Shown here: one piece after another, positions 61,285 through 64,000 of the stretch
Layout of the letters: each line of letters opens with the position of its first letter
How positions within the stretch are numbered: position 1 is the first letter of the stretch
Assembly: GCA_046329585.1 (NCBI GenBank)
Contig: JAXLUI010000002.1
Coordinates: 620,001-684,000 of the forward strand
Length of the DNA: 64,000 bases
Source: DLKC01 sp002478885
GTDB lineage: Bacteria; Bacteroidota; Bacteroidia; Chitinophagales; Chitinophagaceae
Reading direction: 5' to 3'
Made by a program: the position numbers and the translations under genes
Notes under the pieces: generated by a model
The model's database searches: none
Seen by the model: only the letters and a program-made list of their open reading frames with translations
Told to the model about the DNA's origin: nothing

Positions 61285-61308
61285 TTCCGCAGCAAGGCGG
61301 AATTTTTA
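61285..61308 (+). terminator. Intrinsic terminator of the DUF4397 gene
   Basis: TTCCGC (61285-61290) and GCGGAA (61297-61302) form a stem with a six-base loop, then TTTTTA. The T-run leads into the left outer box of repeat copy 15. Confidence 0.85.
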
Positions 61309-61530
61309 TTTATGAACCAGGCTTCCTGCCCGCTGTTCAACTGTTGTTGCGTCGCACGCTTGTACAATTAGTCCGGAAGTCAGCAAAGACGGAAAAGACC
61401 GACAGCCACTCCTGCAACGATACATTGCTTTCGGACTTTCGGACCATGATCTTTCCGACTTGTATTCTGCAGTACAAGTTTGCGACGCAACGGAAGTTGC
61501 TGCTTATTCAGCCGCCGGCCTCAAAAAGTT
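61303..61530. repeat. Paired dispersed repeat element (copy 15)
   Basis: Left box ATGAACCAGGCT (61312-61323) after the terminator T-run, core GTTGCGTCGCACGCTTGTAC (61346-61365). Right core GTACAAGTTTGCGACGCAAC (61472-61491), GGAAGTTGC, outer box GCCGGCCTCAAAAAGTT (61514-61530). The interior shares CAGCAAAGACGGAAAAG-like and CTTTCCGACTTGTATTC blocks with copy 13. Confidence 0.85.
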
Positions 61531-61539
61531 CCTGCGCCA

Positions 61540-64000
61540 TTAACGCAAAATGGCTACATAGCCTGAGAGTTTGCGGGTAATACGTTTTGTGTCGATTACA
61601 TAATAGTAAGTGCCAACAGGCAAAGGCTGTCCGTTGTAAGTGCCATCCCAGGGTTTGCTGTAACCAACAGATTGAAAAACGATTTGTCCATACCGGTTAA
61701 ATATTTGCACAACACAACCGGGATAAGAATTGAGATAAGTGATCTGCCATGTATCGTTGATGCCATCGTGGTTTGGACTGAATGCGTTTGGAATAAGCGG
61801 GGTTTTTAGCACATGTACAAAAACTTCATCGCTGTTACTGCATCCATCTTCATTTACAGCTTTAAGCGTATAGTAGGTATCGCTAACCGGCGTAGCGGTG
61901 GGAGAAAGTATTGTTGCGTTACTGAGACCCGTTGAAGGCGCCCAGGTATATGATAATGTATTGCCCCCTATTGCTGTTCCGGCGAGTGTAGTTGTGCCTC
62001 CTTCAAGAATGGTAACATCAGATCCGGCATTTACAACAGGTTGTGGAGCTACTCTTGCATTTACCGACACGGAATCAAAACAACCATTGACCAGCGTGTA
62101 TTTATAAGTGATCAAATGATTGCCTGTACCTGCAAGTGACGGATTATAATATTGTTTGTTCACAATGCCATCGCCATAATAAAAACCGGTACCTGCGAAC
62201 GACGAAGTATCTCTTGCATTTTGCAGCAAAATATTCTGATCGATATTGCTGCAATACACCTGTATAGGCGTAAATACAAGTCGCGGTGATGCAAACAAAA
62301 TGCTTGATGCCGTTTTTTCGGTATAGCAACCGCCTGTTGAATATGCCTGGACTTTTACGTTAACCTGCCGCTGAGGCTGATAGCCAAAACTTTCATAAGT
62401 ATGATTATAAACCGTGCCAGCTGACGGGTGGTTAAATTCGCTCGTATCGTCAGTAGCAGGCCAGTTCCAGAATACTTTTAAGCGGTCAATACCAGCATAG
62501 TTCACAGACGAATTGTCTTTAATAAGTAACGGAAGGTTGCCGCAGAAATCTGTGGTGAGAATGGCAAAATCAGTAACCGGGTAACTGCTTATGGCAACTG
62601 TTTTAGTAAGCGAATCGCTGCAGCCTTTGGCGGATTTCACTACCAGCTTTACACTATAATTTCCCGGGTTGGCAAAAGCATGCTGCGCTGCTGTTGTTGT
62701 ATAAACAGTGTTCTCAATATTCCATTTATAAGTGAACAGTGCAGCCGTGCCATCGCTGATGGTTGAGCTATCGCTGAACAAACCAATAATGCCATTACAA
62801 ACCTGTGGCAAACCAAATGCAACAGCGGGCGATGGATTTATGACCACATTTTTTGTAAGCAATCTGCTGTTGCAGCCCTTGCTGTTTTTTACCGACAAAC
62901 TCACGGGGAATATTCCGTCGCTGTTGTACACATGTGTCGTAACAGATCCGCCTGCAAGGCCCCCATCGCCAAAAGTCCAGGCCTGGCTGGTAATATTTCC
63001 GATCGAAGGTTTCGAACTGTCGCTGAAAACAATCTGCTGATCCCTGCAACTCAATCCTACAAAGCCAAAAGCAGCGACCGGAAGCGGATTAATAATTACA
63101 TTTTTGATTGTCGTGTCGGTTCTGCATCCTTCGGATGTTATTGCATTCAGGCTAACAGAAAATGTATCAGCATTTATATATATGTGCTTTGGATTTTGGA
63201 TGGAATCGATCGCGTGGTCGCCAAAATCCCACAACCATTTATTAATGCTGACACCGTTGATAACGCCGCCGTTGAACTGCATCGCGGTATCCCGGCAGAA
63301 TTCATCCAATACAGTTAAGGAAAGCTGCGCCTGCGGATTAATCACAAAGCTATTTACCACAGAATCCACACAACCAAAACCTGAGGTGGCTTTAAGTTTT
63401 GCTGAGTAACTGCCTGCCACAGCATAAGTTTTTATGGCGTTCTGTGCAGTGCTGGAACCGCCATCGCTAAAACTCCAGTGATACGTTGCCAGGGCCAGTG
63501 TTCCATCGCCTATCGTTGTTTGATTCGTAAACGTTGCCGTAGCATTGGGCAGGCAAATAAGCGGCACAGCAAAAGCTGCTTTCGGGTTCGGATGAATTTT
63601 TATGATCACACTGTCAACCGATGCGCAACCTGTTTTGCCGGCGAAAGAAGTATTCACATAATATTTTTGCTGCACTACATTATCTGTGTTGTTCGAAGGA
63701 TAGGCAAGTGGATTAGCAATACCCGCATTGCTTAAACCAACAGCGGGCGACCAGCTATACAAATAGTTGGGATCATTAATTGTGCCGAGGTGAATGGTAT
63801 CGCCGGGGCAGATATCTGCATCATTGCCGGCTTCAGATGGTGGCATCTCGGTGTAAATGATCACGTTTTTTATAGAGTGATTATCATTTTGTCCACCTGT
63901 GCTTGCCGTAAAACCAAGATAACCGCTGAAATTGAATTGTTGATTTCCGGCCAGGTACAATACATCATTTACATACACACTTATTTTGCCATTTTCGTAT
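61540..64000 (-). CDS. T9SS type B (gliding-associated) PKD repeat and lectin protein, N-terminal part cut
   Basis: At least 819 residues are visible; the frame stays open to the window end, so the start lies outside. The upstream end is the tail of an L-type lectin-like domain (VYVNDVLYLAGNQ, SGYLGFTASTGGQNDNHSIKNV). Then come about seven PKD or PKD-like domains of about 80 residues, with patterns such as YHWSFSDGG, WLWDFGDH and AWTFGDGG, each ending in GC...V.INP. The last 90 residues are a gliding motility-associated C-terminal domain (IPNAFSPNHDGINDTWQI, VQIFNRYGQIVFQS, PLPVGTYYYVID), the T9SS type B signal. It is probably a surface carbohydrate-binding or adhesion protein. An internal Met at 63978 is not the start. 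Confidence 0.92.
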   Translation of the reverse strand, partial: YENGKISVYVNDVLYLAGNQQFNFSGYLGFTASTGGQNDNHSIKNVIIYTEMPPSEAGNDADICPGDTIHLGTINDPNYLYSWSPAVGLSNAGIANPLAYPSNNTDNVVQQKYYVNTSFAGKTGCASVDSVIIKIHPNPKAAFAVPLICLPNATATFTNQTTIGDGTLALATYHWSFSDGGSSTAQNAIKTYAVAGSYSAKLKATSGFGCVDSVVNSFVINPQAQLSLTVLDEFCRDTAMQFNGGVINGVSINKWLWDFGDHAIDSIQNPKHIYINADTFSVSLNAITSEGCRTDTTIKNVIINPLPVAAFGFVGLSCRDQQIVFSDSSKPSIGNITSQAWTFGDGGLAGGSVTTHVYNSDGIFPVSLSVKNSKGCNSRLLTKNVVINPSPAVAFGLPQVCNGIIGLFSDSSTISDGTAALFTYKWNIENTVYTTTAAQHAFANPGNYSVKLVVKSAKGCSDSLTKTVAISSYPVTDFAILTTDFCGNLPLLIKDNSSVNYAGIDRLKVFWNWPATDDTSEFNHPSAGTVYNHTYESFGYQPQRQVNVKVQAYSTGGCYTEKTASSILFASPRLVFTPIQVYCSNIDQNILLQNARDTSSFAGTGFYYGDGIVNKQYYNPSLAGTGNHLITYKYTLVNGCFDSVSVNARVAPQPVVNAGSDVTILEGGTTTLAGTAIGGNTLSYTWAPSTGLSNATILSPTATPVSDTYYTLKAVNEDGCSNSDEVFVHVLKTPLIPNAFSPNHDGINDTWQITYLNSYPGCVVQIFNRYGQIVFQSVGYSKPWDGTYNGQPLPVGTYYYVIDTKRITRKLSGYVAILR

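Noticed and set aside
61344..61580. Frame of 78 codons starting MLRRTLVQ
   Set aside because: It is repeat copy 15 translated and overlaps the end of the type B protein on the other strand.
1..64000. Prophage, integrative element, retron, toxin-antitoxin or restriction system
   Set aside because: No integrase, transposase, reverse transcriptase, methylase or toxin-like gene was seen among the frames I judged real.

Overview
The window is a chromosomal segment of a Bacteroidota bacterium, most likely of the Chitinophagaceae or a close relative. The evidence is four secreted proteins with type IX secretion (T9SS) C-terminal signals (three type A, one type B/gliding-associated), a bacillithiol enzyme (BshC), a GH92 mannosidase, a TonB receptor next to a surface lipoprotein, a YbiT-type ABC-F protein of Bacteroidota character, and genes mostly without clear Shine-Dalgarno sites. 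No rRNA, tRNA, CRISPR array, phage or transposase gene was seen.

Layout. 1-7.2 kb: a truncated FAD oxidoreductase, a secreted PQQ-type sugar dehydrogenase, a GH92 alpha-mannosidase, single-stranded DNA-binding protein and a TauE/SafE transporter. 7.9-30.7 kb: two tandem giant secreted repeat proteins (4348 and about 3013 residues), each followed by a strong terminator. They carry different repeat arrays but the same 400-residue C-terminal module. 30.9-38.1 kb: sugar isomerase-like protein, DUF1801 protein, BshC, a cyclophilin-like protein, the purK-purE pair and 4-hydroxyphenylpyruvate dioxygenase. 38.3-45.7 kb: L,D-transpeptidase-like protein, a receiver plus receiver-nucleotide cyclase pair, an ABC-F protein with an altered second ATP site, and a GH2 hydrolase. 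46.0-51.9 kb: a secreted EEP-type nuclease/phosphatase, a divergent TonB receptor and a DUF5689/lamin-tail lipoprotein, which look like one nutrient-scavenging locus. 51.9-64 kb: M28 peptidase, aspartate kinase, amidohydrolase, DinB and ferredoxin-reductase pair, L-serine dehydratase, DUF4397 lipoprotein, and a truncated T9SS type-B PKD/lectin protein.

The most striking thing not explained by genes is a dispersed repeat family in the gaps. Its core is GTTGCGTCGCACWCTTGTAC, found 21 times at 15 loci, always between genes. Each core is usually preceded, about 20-30 bases outward, by a second conserved box (about ACCCGGCT) next to a T-tract. Nine loci have a single half element of 50-80 bp; six have two halves facing each other as an inverted repeat of about 170-230 bp. 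Most lie just downstream of a stop codon or terminator and in a fixed orientation to it. The family looks like a REPIN/MITE-like or 3'-end regulatory element; no matching transposase is in the window.
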